From Actinomycetes bacterium (GTDB taxonomy: Bacteria > Actinomycetota > Actinomycetes > Actinomycetales > Cellulomonadaceae): 5,413 nt of DNA. This document shows, piece by piece, positions 1 to 5,303 of this stretch; position 1 is the stretch's first letter; the number at the start of each line of letters is the position of its first letter. Location: the NCBI GenBank assembly GCA_023461115.1, contig JAEWOA010000172.1:1-5413 (forward strand), given 5' to 3'. A program made the translations under genes and the position numbers. The notes beneath the pieces are model-generated. The model worked only from the letters and a program-made list of their open reading frames with translations. It ran no database searches and was not told the origin of the DNA.

Positions 1-10
1 ACCGCCCGGG

Positions 11-1234
11 TCAGGTGATCGGGGCGAGGAGGATGCCGCCTGCGGCGCCGATCATGACCACCACCCAGGGCGGGAGCTTCCAGGAGATGAGGAGCACGAA
101 GCACAGCAGCGCGAGGGCAAACGGGCCGGGGCCGGTGATCGCGGTGGTGAACATGGGCGTGTAGAGCGCGGCGGCGAGGATGCCGACCACGGCGGCGTTC
201 GCGCCGCGCATCATGGCCTGCGCCCATCCACGGGTGCGCAGCGTGTTCCAGAACGGCAGCACTCCGAGCAGCAGGAGGAAGCCGGGCAGGAAGATCCCAG
301 CCAGGGCGATCAGCGCGCCGAGTACGCCGCCGGGGCCGGTGGTGGAGATCGTTCCGAGGTATGCGGCGAAGGTGAACAGCGGCCCGGGCACGGCCTGGGC
401 TGCGCCGTACCCGACGAGGAACTGTTGGTCGGTGACCCAGCCCGGATCGACCACGCCGGCTTGCAGGAGCGGGAGGACGACGTGGCCGCCGCCGAACACG
501 AGTGCTCCAGCCTGGTAGAACGCCTCGAACAAGGACAGGCCCGGCGCGGAGACGAGCGTGACCAGGAGCGGCCCGCCGAACAACAACAATGCGAATACGA
601 CCAGGCTCGCGATCCCCACGCTGCGGGGCACTGGGAACCGCAACGCGCCGTCCGTGCCACCGATCATGTCGCGGCAGAACAGGATGCCCGCGACGGCTCC
701 GAGCGTGATCGCGACGATCTGCCCCGCCGATCCCGCCACCAGGAGCGCCGCGATCGCGGCGACCACGGCGATGGACGCGCGGCGCTTGTCCGGAGTGAGA
801 GTGCGCGCCATACCGAGCACGGCCTGCGCGACGATCGCGACCGCGACGAGCGTCAACCCTGACAGCATTCCTTCGCCGACGGGGCCGGTGAACCACGACG
901 CACCGGAGGCGAATGCGACCATCAGTGCGGCCGACGGGAGTGTGAAGGCGAGGAATGCGGCCAGCGCGCCACGGATGCCGGCCCGGTGCAGGCCGAGCCC
1001 GAATCCGACCTGGATCGAGGCTGGACCGGGCAGGAACTGGCACAGCGCCACGAGGTCGGCGTACTCCTGATCGTCGACCCACTTGCGCCGCTCCACGATC
1101 TCGGCGCGGAAGTAGCCGAGGTGCGCGATCGGGCCGCCGAACGAGGTCGTCCCCAGCTTCAGGAAGACTCGGAACACCTCCCACACGGTGCCCCGCGCCC
1201 CGAGGATCTCCGGCTCGACAGTCGTATCAGTCAT
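11..1234 (-). CDS. chrA: Chromate transporter ChrA, long two-domain form
   Basis: An inner-membrane protein of 407 residues belonging to the CHR family, whose characterised members export chromate and give chromate resistance. Two homologous CHR halves are visible. The first has SFGGPIAHLGYFR (residues 31-43) and the CQFLPGPAS signature (65-73). The second has FGGGHVVLPLL (247-257) and AQAVPGPLFTFAAYLG (279-294). About 10-12 hydrophobic segments and a length near 400 fit the long-chain subfamily. The ATG at 1234 was chosen because the protein from there (MTDTTVEPE) leads directly into the conserved N-terminus and is preceded by GGAAGGA with 8 nt spacing; the in-frame extension upstream reads through the padR gene and has no family resemblance. 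The start overlaps the padR stop (ATGACTGA), so the two are probably translationally coupled and repressed together. Family assignment is firm; chromate as the actual substrate is inferred from the family. Confidence 0.95.
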   Translation of the reverse strand: MTDTTVEPEILGARGTVWEVFRVFLKLGTTSFGGPIAHLGYFRAEIVERRKWVDDQEYADLVALCQFLPGPASIQVGFGLGLHRAGIRGALAAFLAFTLPSAALMVAFASGASWFTGPVGEGMLSGLTLVAVAIVAQAVLGMARTLTPDKRRASIAVVAAIAALLVAGSAGQIVAITLGAVAGILFCRDMIGGTDGALRFPVPRSVGIASLVVFALLLFGGPLLVTLVSAPGLSLFEAFYQAGALVFGGGHVVLPLLQAGVVDPGWVTDQQFLVGYGAAQAVPGPLFTFAAYLGTISTTGPGGVLGALIALAGIFLPGFLLLLGVLPFWNTLRTRGWAQAMMRGANAAVVGILAAALYTPMFTTAITGPGPFALALLCFVLLISWKLPPWVVVMIGAAGGILLAPIT

Positions 1235-1556
1235 CGGCTGGATCCTTCCGAGCGAATATCTGCACCCGTTTCCGAGCAAGGGCCAGGCCTTCGCGGCCCT
1301 TGTCGGTCGCCGCGTAGTACTTCCGGACGGTGCGGCCATCGCGCTCGGATCGGACGGTGAGGTAGCCGTCGCGGACCATCTTGTGGAGCATCGGGTAGAG
1401 GGTGCCCGGCGAGAGCCGATAGCCATGACCGGCGAGCTCGTCGATCATCCACGCCCCGTAGATCTCCTCCTGGGCGGCGTGGTGCAGGACATGCATCCGC
1501 ACGAAGCCGGACAGCAGATCCCGGTGCTCGAACTCCGGCGGCGTCTCATCAGTCAC
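1227..1556 (-). CDS. PadR-family transcriptional regulator of the chrA operon
   Basis: A small winged helix-turn-helix repressor of 109 residues from the GTG at 1556. The PadR core is clear: LLSGFVRMHVLHHAA opens the first helix, EEIYGAWMIDEL follows, GYRLSPGTLYPMLHKM (about residues 45-60) is the recognition-helix region, and the wing is RSERDGRTVRKYYAATDKG (about 69-87). A short C-terminal helix follows. It lies directly upstream of chrA and overlaps it by 8 bp, so it most likely controls its own operon; whether chromate is the signal cannot be seen. The start is uncertain. The frame stays open to an ATG at 1649 (140 residues), which has a TATCGT -10-like hexamer 5 nt upstream, as in near-leaderless genes. 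The 31 extra residues have more A/T-ending codons and no family resemblance, so I prefer the GTG, although neither start has a good Shine-Dalgarno sequence. Confidence 0.88.
   Translation of the reverse strand: MTDETPPEFEHRDLLSGFVRMHVLHHAAQEEIYGAWMIDELAGHGYRLSPGTLYPMLHKMVRDGYLTVRSERDGRTVRKYYAATDKGREGLALARKRVQIFARKDPADD
1243..1249 (-). promoter_or_regulatory. Ribosome binding site of chrA inside padR
   Basis: On the minus strand GGAAGGA lies 8 nt before the ATG at 1234 and inside the last codons of the PadR gene. It fixes the chrA start and supports independent re-initiation on a shared padR-chrA mRNA. Confidence 0.7.
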
Positions 1557-1571
1557 GACGACATCGTGCTT

Positions 1572-1580
1572 CGATAACGA
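1572..1580 (+). promoter_or_regulatory. CGATAACGA element upstream of padR
   Basis: CGATAACGA lies 15 nt upstream of the preferred GTG start of the PadR gene. The same 9-mer (C or T at position 7) occurs at 1656-1664 and, inverted, at 3073-3081. It resembles one arm of an actinobacterial Zur box (TGAAAAYGATTTTCA), but the second arm here is poor. It may be a half-site or only an AT-rich promoter element. Confidence 0.35.
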
Positions 1581-1655
1581 AAACGGATGGTGAACGAATG
1601 ACGACGTGATGTCTGGAGCCCGGCCGTCGGTGCGGCGGTAGCGTGGCATGCCCGA

Positions 1656-1670
1656 CGATAATGATTCTCA
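1656..1670 (+). promoter_or_regulatory. Zur/Fur-like operator
   Basis: The sequence CGATAATGATTCTCA matches the 7-1-7 Zur box TGAAAATGATTTTCA at 12 of 15 positions, and 5 of its 7 arm pairs are self-complementary. It sits in AT-rich DNA inside a GC-rich window. On the plus side it precedes the rpsN remnant, which is where a Zur box for alternative ribosomal protein genes would stand. On the minus side it lies 6 nt beyond the ATG at 1649, so it could also affect padR-chrA. The match is read by eye; a Fur-type regulator other than Zur is possible. Confidence 0.6.
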
Positions 1671-1681
1671 ACAATTGATGC

Positions 1682-1697
1682 ATGTAACTCGCAACAT
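1682..1697. promoter_or_regulatory. PadR-type operator ATGT-N8-ACAT
   Basis: ATGT at 1682-1685 and ACAT at 1694-1697 are separated by exactly 8 nt (AACTCGCA). This is the published consensus architecture of PadR operators (ATGT-8N-ACAT). It lies 33 bp upstream of the alternative ATG (1649) and 126 bp upstream of the preferred GTG (1556) of the PadR gene, a natural place for autorepression of padR-chrA. The inner 8 bp are only weakly symmetric, so the call rests on the outer tetramers, their spacing and the location. Confidence 0.55.
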
Positions 1698-1705
1698 CTA
1701 CCGTG

Positions 1706-1717
1706 GCGACATGTCGC
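1706..1717. repeat. Perfect 12-bp palindrome GCGACATGTCGC
   Basis: The sequence is identical to its reverse complement. It sits where recognisable S14 coding sequence begins, 9 bp from the PadR-type operator, and contains overlapping ACAT and ATGT. It could be a further operator or lie at the breakpoint of the deletion that truncated rpsN. It is too compact to form an RNA hairpin with a normal loop. Confidence 0.4.
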
Positions 1718-1794
1718 GCAAGTTCGGGCTGTCCAGGATCCGGCTACGCGACATGGCCCACCGCGGAGAGATGCCCGGCGTCACCAAGTCCAGC
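1711..1794 (+). pseudogene. rpsN: 3' remnant of a zinc-independent ribosomal protein S14 gene
   Basis: Codons from about 1717 to 1794 read RKFGLSRIRLRDMAHRGEMP and then GVTKSS. This is the C-terminal tail of bacterial 30S protein S14, which normally ends RKFGLSR(V/I)RLREMAH.G.LPGV.KSSW in the roughly 101-residue form without a zinc ribbon. The preceding 75 or so residues are absent. The final Trp-stop is also lost: after KSS the frame runs on as GRRRGRRAVAAA to a TGA at 1831-1833. The frame is open upstream to an ATG at 1648 (61 codons), with further in-frame ATGs at 1678 and 1711, so a short chimeric peptide could be made, but none has a good ribosome binding site. Zinc-independent S14 paralogues are classic Zur targets in actinobacteria, which fits the Zur-like box 40 bp upstream. 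S14 ancestry is well supported; whether anything is still expressed is unknown. Confidence 0.78.
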
Positions 1795-2961
1795 GGACGG
1801 CGACGTGGACGGCGCGCGGTCGCCGCGGCGTGATGCGGTGGCGACGACGAGCGTGGCGATGGCGGTGGTCAGTGGGATCGCGAGCACGAGCCCGATAGAC
1901 CCGACGAGGGTTCGCGCGACTTCCTCGGCCAGCTCGCCGCTCGAGATCGACGCGAGCAGCGCGCGGTCCGACATGGCGACCAGGAGCACGAGCGGCAGGC
2001 TCGCGCCGACGTAGGCGAACACGATCGTGTAGACGGTCGAGGCGATGTGGTCGCGGCCGATGCGCATGCCGCGCGAGAAGAGCGATCGCCTCCCGGCGGT
2101 GGGGTCGGTGGCGTGGAGCTCCCAGACTGCCGAGGCCTGTGTGATCGTCACGTCGTTCAACACGCCCAACCCGGCCAGGACCATCCCGCACAGCAGCACC
2201 TCGCGCATCCGCAGCTGGGGCGCGAAGGACATCAGGTCGAGCGCGTACTCGTCGGAGAGGCCGCTCAGCTCGGCGGCGCCGGAGGCCCACCAGGCGATGG
2301 CCGCGGTCGCGCCAAGGCCGGCGAGCGTGCCGACCAGCGCGGTCGAGGTCCGCAGCGAGAAGCCGTGCGCGAGGTAGAGGACGACGAACATGATCGCGGT
2401 GGCGGAGACCAGGCCGACCCAGACGGCCGGTCGCCCGCCGATGAGCGCGGGCAGCGTGAATGTCCCGATGACGACGAGGGCGAAGCCCAGGCCGAGGAGC
2501 GCCGCGAAGCCGCGCCAGCGTGCCACGGCGACCACGAGCACCCCGAACACCAGGGCGAGCAGCGCCAACGGCGGCCCGTGCTGGAAGTCGACGAACATGT
2601 AGGCGGAGGTCCCCTCGGAGGCGTCGGGGATGCGGGCGACCTGGATCCGGTCGCCCACCTCGACCTCGTCCCCGTACTCGGGTGGCAGCGACACCTCGAC
2701 GACGTCGCCGTCGTGGGCGGCGTCCACGGTGGGTTGGTCGTAGGCGTCGACGCCGCCGACCGACACGACGGTGACGGTGTGGAAACTCTGGCCGGGTCCA
2801 CTGGTCTCGATGACCGGCATGTCACCGGTGGGCCGAAGCAGCCATGCCCCCAGCAGTGTGGCGATCAGCGCGGGCCCGAGGATGAGCGCGAAGACCGCTT
2901 TGGCCCGCCGCGCGTCGCGTGGGTCCAGATGGGTCTCGGCGTCGCCGTGCGAGTGGGTCAC
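1744..2961 (-). CDS. YibE/F-family multipass membrane protein
   Basis: 405 residues from a GTG at 2961, preceded by GGAG about 9 nt upstream. The N-terminus is polar and His-containing (MTHSHGDAETH), then comes TM1 (about 22-42), a soluble beta-rich domain (about 60-125, including VEVSLPPEYGDEVEVGDRI), and about seven further membrane segments from 131 to 376. Family hallmarks are the RWRGFAALLGLGFALVVI block (148-165), the GFSLRTSTALVGTLAGL region (200-216) and GVLNDVTITQASAVWEL (266-282). The family's biochemical role is not established; transport has been suggested. It is divergent from the znuA-like gene, sharing a 162-bp gap, and its His-rich N-terminus would suit metal handling, which is only inference. 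The last 16 residues (390-405) are encoded antisense to the rpsN remnant, so the native C-terminus has probably been replaced or extended. Membership of the family is firm. Confidence 0.9.
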   Translation of the reverse strand: MTHSHGDAETHLDPRDARRAKAVFALILGPALIATLLGAWLLRPTGDMPVIETSGPGQSFHTVTVVSVGGVDAYDQPTVDAAHDGDVVEVSLPPEYGDEVEVGDRIQVARIPDASEGTSAYMFVDFQHGPPLALLALVFGVLVVAVARWRGFAALLGLGFALVVIGTFTLPALIGGRPAVWVGLVSATAIMFVVLYLAHGFSLRTSTALVGTLAGLGATAAIAWWASGAAELSGLSDEYALDLMSFAPQLRMREVLLCGMVLAGLGVLNDVTITQASAVWELHATDPTAGRRSLFSRGMRIGRDHIASTVYTIVFAYVGASLPLVLLVAMSDRALLASISSGELAEEVARTLVGSIGLVLAIPLTTAIATLVVATASRRGDRAPSTSPSAGLGDAGHLSAVGHVA

Positions 2962-3053
2962 GCCTCGAGTCTCCGGTCGCCGACGGCTCGCCTAGGGACA
3001 ACACGCCGCGTGGGCATCGCGCGGGCGAAGTCCGAGACCGGCAGGCGTCCATT

Positions 3054-3070
3054 GCAGTAATGGGAACTGC
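3054..3070 (+). promoter_or_regulatory. Inverted repeat GCAGT-N7-ACTGC upstream of znuA
   Basis: Two exact 5-bp arms (3054-3058 and 3066-3070) flank AATGGGA. The repeat directly abuts the CGATAACGA-type element and lies in the AT-richer part of the divergent gap. TTGCAG (3052-3057) could serve as a -35 hexamer with TTATCG or TATCGA near 3076-3082 as a weak -10. It is operator-like in position, but no known regulator consensus is recognised. Confidence 0.35.
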
Positions 3071-3072
3071 TA

Positions 3073-3081
3073 TCGTTATCG
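3073..3081 (-). promoter_or_regulatory. CGATAACGA element upstream of znuA, possible Zur half-site
   Basis: On the minus strand the sequence is CGATAACGA followed by T, identical to the element before padR and differing by C/T from the start of the Zur-like box at 1656. The left arm of a TGATAACGATTATCA-type Zur box is nearly perfect, but the right arm is degenerate. It lies 42 nt upstream of the znuA ATG, where a repressor of zinc uptake would be expected to act. Confidence 0.45.
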
Positions 3082-3113
3082 AGAAGACGTCGTCCGTACC
3101 CTGACTAGCCCTT

Positions 3114-3123
3114 GGGGCGCCCC
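3114..3123. repeat. GGGGCGCCCC palindrome abutting the znuA start
   Basis: A perfect 10-bp palindrome ends immediately before the ATG at 3124, in the place where a Shine-Dalgarno sequence is expected. The GGGG is the only purine run there. Translation may rely on a weak ribosome binding site or on the TTG at 3112. Confidence 0.4.
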
Positions 3124-4035
3124 ATGAAGAAGCCCTTGCTCCTGCTCGGAGCACTCGCAGTCGCCACCACGATGACGGGCTGCTCGTCCGGCTCATCCGC
3201 CGACCCCGAAGCCACGTCGCCCTCGTCGGCGATCAATGTGGTCGCCTCCACGAACGTCTACGGGGACATCGCGCGACAGATCGGGGGCGACCTGGTGTCG
3301 GTGACCTCGATCATCGACGACCCGTCCGCAGACCCGCACTCCTACGAGGCCAGCCCCAAGACGCAGCTCGCGCTCTCGAAGGCCGACCTCGTGATCGAGA
3401 ATGGTGGCGGATACGACGACTTCGTCGACACGATGCTGAGCGCGCTCCCCGAGCGCCCCACGGTGATCAACGCGGTCGAGATCTCGGGCAAGTCGGCGGT
3501 CGACGGCGAGGAGCTCAACGAGCACGTCTGGTACGACTTCCCGACCGTGATCAAGATCGCGGACGCGATCGCCGACGAGCTCGCGACGATCGACGACGCC
3601 GGCGCGAGCGAGTTCGAGGACAACGCCGCGGCGTTCAAGGGGAAGGTCGCTGAACTCGTCGCGGCGACGGACGAGCTCAACGAGAGCTACGCGGGCACCG
3701 CCGTGGCGATCACCGAGCCCGTGCCTGGCTACCTCCTGGACAACGCCGGACTCGTCGACAAGACGCCCGAGGAGTTCGCCGAGGCCATCGAAGAAGAGAC
3801 CGACGTCCCGCCGGCGGCCCTGCAGGCAACCCTCGGCCTCTTCGCGGCGCACGCGGTGTCCGCGCTCGTCTACAACGAGCAGACCACCGGCCCGGAGACC
3901 GAGCAGGTGCTCGCGGCGGCCAAGGCCGCAAGCGTGCCAGTCGTCCCGGTGACCGAGACCCTCCCCGAGGGCGAGGACTACGTGAGCGGGATGACAGGGA
4001 ACGTGGCCGCGCTGCGCGCCGCCCTCGCCTCCTGA
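3124..4035 (+). CDS. znuA: Zinc/manganese ABC transporter substrate-binding lipoprotein (ZnuA-like)
   Basis: 303 residues from the ATG at 3124; a TTG at 3112 would add four residues. The N-terminus is a lipoprotein signal: MKK, a hydrophobic run, then TMTGC with Cys20 as the lipid anchor, followed by a Ser-rich linker. The mature part is a cluster A-I (SBP_bac_9/ZnuA) metal-binding protein. Likely ligands are His72 in DPHSYEASP, His134 in NEHVW, and Glu198 in ITEPVPGYLL; the fourth lies in LVYNEQTTGP (Asn251/Glu252). The acidic third ligand recalls manganese-type PsaA/MntA proteins, and the His-rich loop of many ZnuA proteins is absent, so zinc and manganese are both possible; the neighbouring Zur-like sites favour zinc. 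It would capture metal outside the cell and hand it to a permease, but no permease or ATPase gene is adjacent: upstream is the divergent YibE/F gene and downstream the convergent narK. It must therefore borrow a transporter encoded elsewhere or be an orphan. Confidence 0.92.
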   Translation: MKKPLLLLGALAVATTMTGCSSGSSADPEATSPSSAINVVASTNVYGDIARQIGGDLVSVTSIIDDPSADPHSYEASPKTQLALSKADLVIENGGGYDDFVDTMLSALPERPTVINAVEISGKSAVDGEELNEHVWYDFPTVIKIADAIADELATIDDAGASEFEDNAAAFKGKVAELVAATDELNESYAGTAVAITEPVPGYLLDNAGLVDKTPEEFAEAIEEETDVPPAALQATLGLFAAHAVSALVYNEQTTGPETEQVLAAAKAASVPVVPVTETLPEGEDYVSGMTGNVAALRAALAS

Positions 4036-4062
4036 CCGCGGCGGGCTCACCCGCGGGCGGTC
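4034..4062. terminator. Candidate bidirectional hairpin terminator between znuA and narK
   Basis: GACCGC (4034-4039) pairs with GCGGTC (4057-4062), and inside this CGGG (4042-4045) pairs with CCCG (4050-4053) around a CTCA loop, with a small internal loop of G against GG. The hairpin spans the 11-bp gap between two convergent genes and includes part of each stop codon region. There is no T-tract on either side, which is common in GC-rich actinobacteria, so termination efficiency is uncertain. Confidence 0.5.
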
Positions 4063-5291
4063 GCGTCGTGCTCGTCGCGCCGCAGCCGGAGTGCGGCGAA
4101 CAGGAAGGCGCCGACCGCCGTGACGCACAGCAGCATGAGCCCGACGGTGTAGGAGTGCGTGTCCTCGTCGTACGTGGCCCCCATGACCAGCGGCGGGAAG
4201 TAGCCGCCGAGCCCGCCGGCCGCCCCGACGATCCCCGTGACCGAGCCGACGCGCTCGGGAGGGGTGCGCCGCGCGACCCACGCGAACACGCCGCCGGCGC
4301 CGAGCCCCAGGAACAGGGCCATGAGCACGAACACCGTCCCGGCGGCCAGCTCCGGGTCGGGCTTGAGCGCCATCAACACCGCGGACACGGCGGCGCCCGC
4401 GAGCGAGACGAGGACGATGGCGCGCGGCCCCACGCGGTCGGACAGGGCGCCGCCCAACGGCCGTGCGACGACGGCCGCGAGCGCGAACCCCGCGGTGCGG
4501 GTCCCGGCGCCGGCCAGGTCGAACCCGTACACATCCGCCAGGTAGGTGGGCAGGTAGGTGGAGAACGCGACGAAGCCCCCGAACGTCACCGCGTAGAGGA
4601 ACGACATGTGCCACGTGACCGGCAGCCGCGCGGCAGCCGTGAGCTTGGGCATCACGGCCTCGGTGTTGGGCCGCCAGCCTGGCGCGTCCCGCATGGCGAC
4701 CAGCAGCACCACACCCGTGACCGCGAGCGCCACGGCGACGATCACGTGCGCCGTGGTGTACCCGAACCATGTGACGAAGCGCGGCGTGAAGAACGACGAC
4801 AGCGCGGTGCCGCCCATGCCGGCCCCGAACACCCCGGTCGCGAAGCCGCGCCGGGCGGGCTCGAACCACGCGTTGACGAACGGCACACCCGCCGCGAACG
4901 ACGTGCCGGCGATGCCGAGGAAGAACCCGAACACCAGCAGCAGCGTGTACGACTCGGCGTTGCCCGCCACGGCGACGAGGAGAACCGGCACGATCGAGGC
5001 GAAGCTCAACGTGCTCAGCAGCGCGCGGCCGCCGTACCGGTCGGTGAGCGCGCCGACCGGGATACGGCCGATGGCGCCGACGAGCACGGGCGTCGCGACG
5101 AGCACCGACTTCTGGGTGGCCGACAGCCCGAGCTCGGTGGTGTACCGCGCGGCCAATGGGCCGATCAGGTTCCACGCCCAGAAGGTGATCGCGAAGGTCC
5201 AGGTGGCCAGGACCAAGTTCAGCGTGCGGCCGGCCGGCGCCGCGTCGACGCGGCGCCCCAGCGCGACATCGGGGGCGCCGCCGTTGGCCAT
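4047..5291 (-). CDS. narK: Nitrate/nitrite transporter of the NarK/NNP family
   Basis: 414 residues and about 12 membrane segments, a major facilitator of the nitrate/nitrite porter family. Visible marks are Arg76 in GRIPVG and Arg277 in ARPLGGALSDRVG, which correspond to the substrate-binding arginines of E. coli NarK; the A-motif GALTDRYGGR (80-89); and the two Gly-rich nitrate signatures, FGAGMGG (155-161) and GIVGAAGGLGG (353-363). It moves nitrate and/or nitrite across the cytoplasmic membrane; direction and role (assimilation or respiration) cannot be told without the neighbouring reductase genes. The ATG at 5291 is preferred over a GTG at 5327 because AGGG lies 8 nt upstream and the GTG extension (MPTERAVARVGP) is unlike the family. 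It converges with znuA. An upstream frame ends 10 nt before the ATG, so narK may be a later gene of an operon beyond the right edge. Confidence 0.92.
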   Translation of the reverse strand: MANGGAPDVALGRRVDAAPAGRTLNLVLATWTFAITFWAWNLIGPLAARYTTELGLSATQKSVLVATPVLVGAIGRIPVGALTDRYGGRALLSTLSFASIVPVLLVAVAGNAESYTLLLVFGFFLGIAGTSFAAGVPFVNAWFEPARRGFATGVFGAGMGGTALSSFFTPRFVTWFGYTTAHVIVAVALAVTGVVLLVAMRDAPGWRPNTEAVMPKLTAAARLPVTWHMSFLYAVTFGGFVAFSTYLPTYLADVYGFDLAGAGTRTAGFALAAVVARPLGGALSDRVGPRAIVLVSLAGAAVSAVLMALKPDPELAAGTVFVLMALFLGLGAGGVFAWVARRTPPERVGSVTGIVGAAGGLGGYFPPLVMGATYDEDTHSYTVGLMLLCVTAVGAFLFAALRLRRDEHDATARG

Positions 5292-5299
5292 GGGGCCGA

Positions 5300-5303
5300 C
5301 CCT
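5300..5303 (-). promoter_or_regulatory. Ribosome binding site of narK overlapping an upstream stop
   Basis: On the minus strand TAGGG is followed by 8 nt and then the ATG at 5291. The TAG of a possible upstream frame shares AG with the AGGG, a compact arrangement typical of genes in one operon. Confidence 0.5.

Noticed and set aside
1235..1426. Longer chrA starting at 1426 in the same frame
   Set aside because: The extra 64 residues lie over the padR coding region in another frame, have no resemblance to ChrA, and the ATG at 1234 has a well-spaced GGAAGGA.
1678..1716. Possible rpmG (L33) fragment fused to the S14 tail, because HVTRN recalls YVTRKNRRNDP of L33
   Set aside because: Only four or five residues agree and the stretch also contains the PadR-type operator, so the similarity may be chance. 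Alignment to an intact rpmB-rpmG-rpsN operon from a relative would decide.
1557..1743. A small RNA or riboswitch in the padR/YibE/F gap
   Set aside because: I saw short palindromes and protein-binding motifs but no extended stem set or poly-T end that would support a structured RNA.
2047..3060. A 337-codon plus-strand frame opposite the YibE/F gene
   Set aside because: Its product is low-complexity, rich in Gly, Asp, Arg and Gln, and it is explained as the shadow of a strongly supported membrane protein gene.
3193..5175. A 660-codon open frame on the minus strand spanning both znuA and narK
   Set aside because: It is antisense to znuA and out of frame with narK, and its product is an Arg/His/Ala/Gly-rich string with no domain pattern. 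Open antisense frames are expected in DNA this rich in GC.
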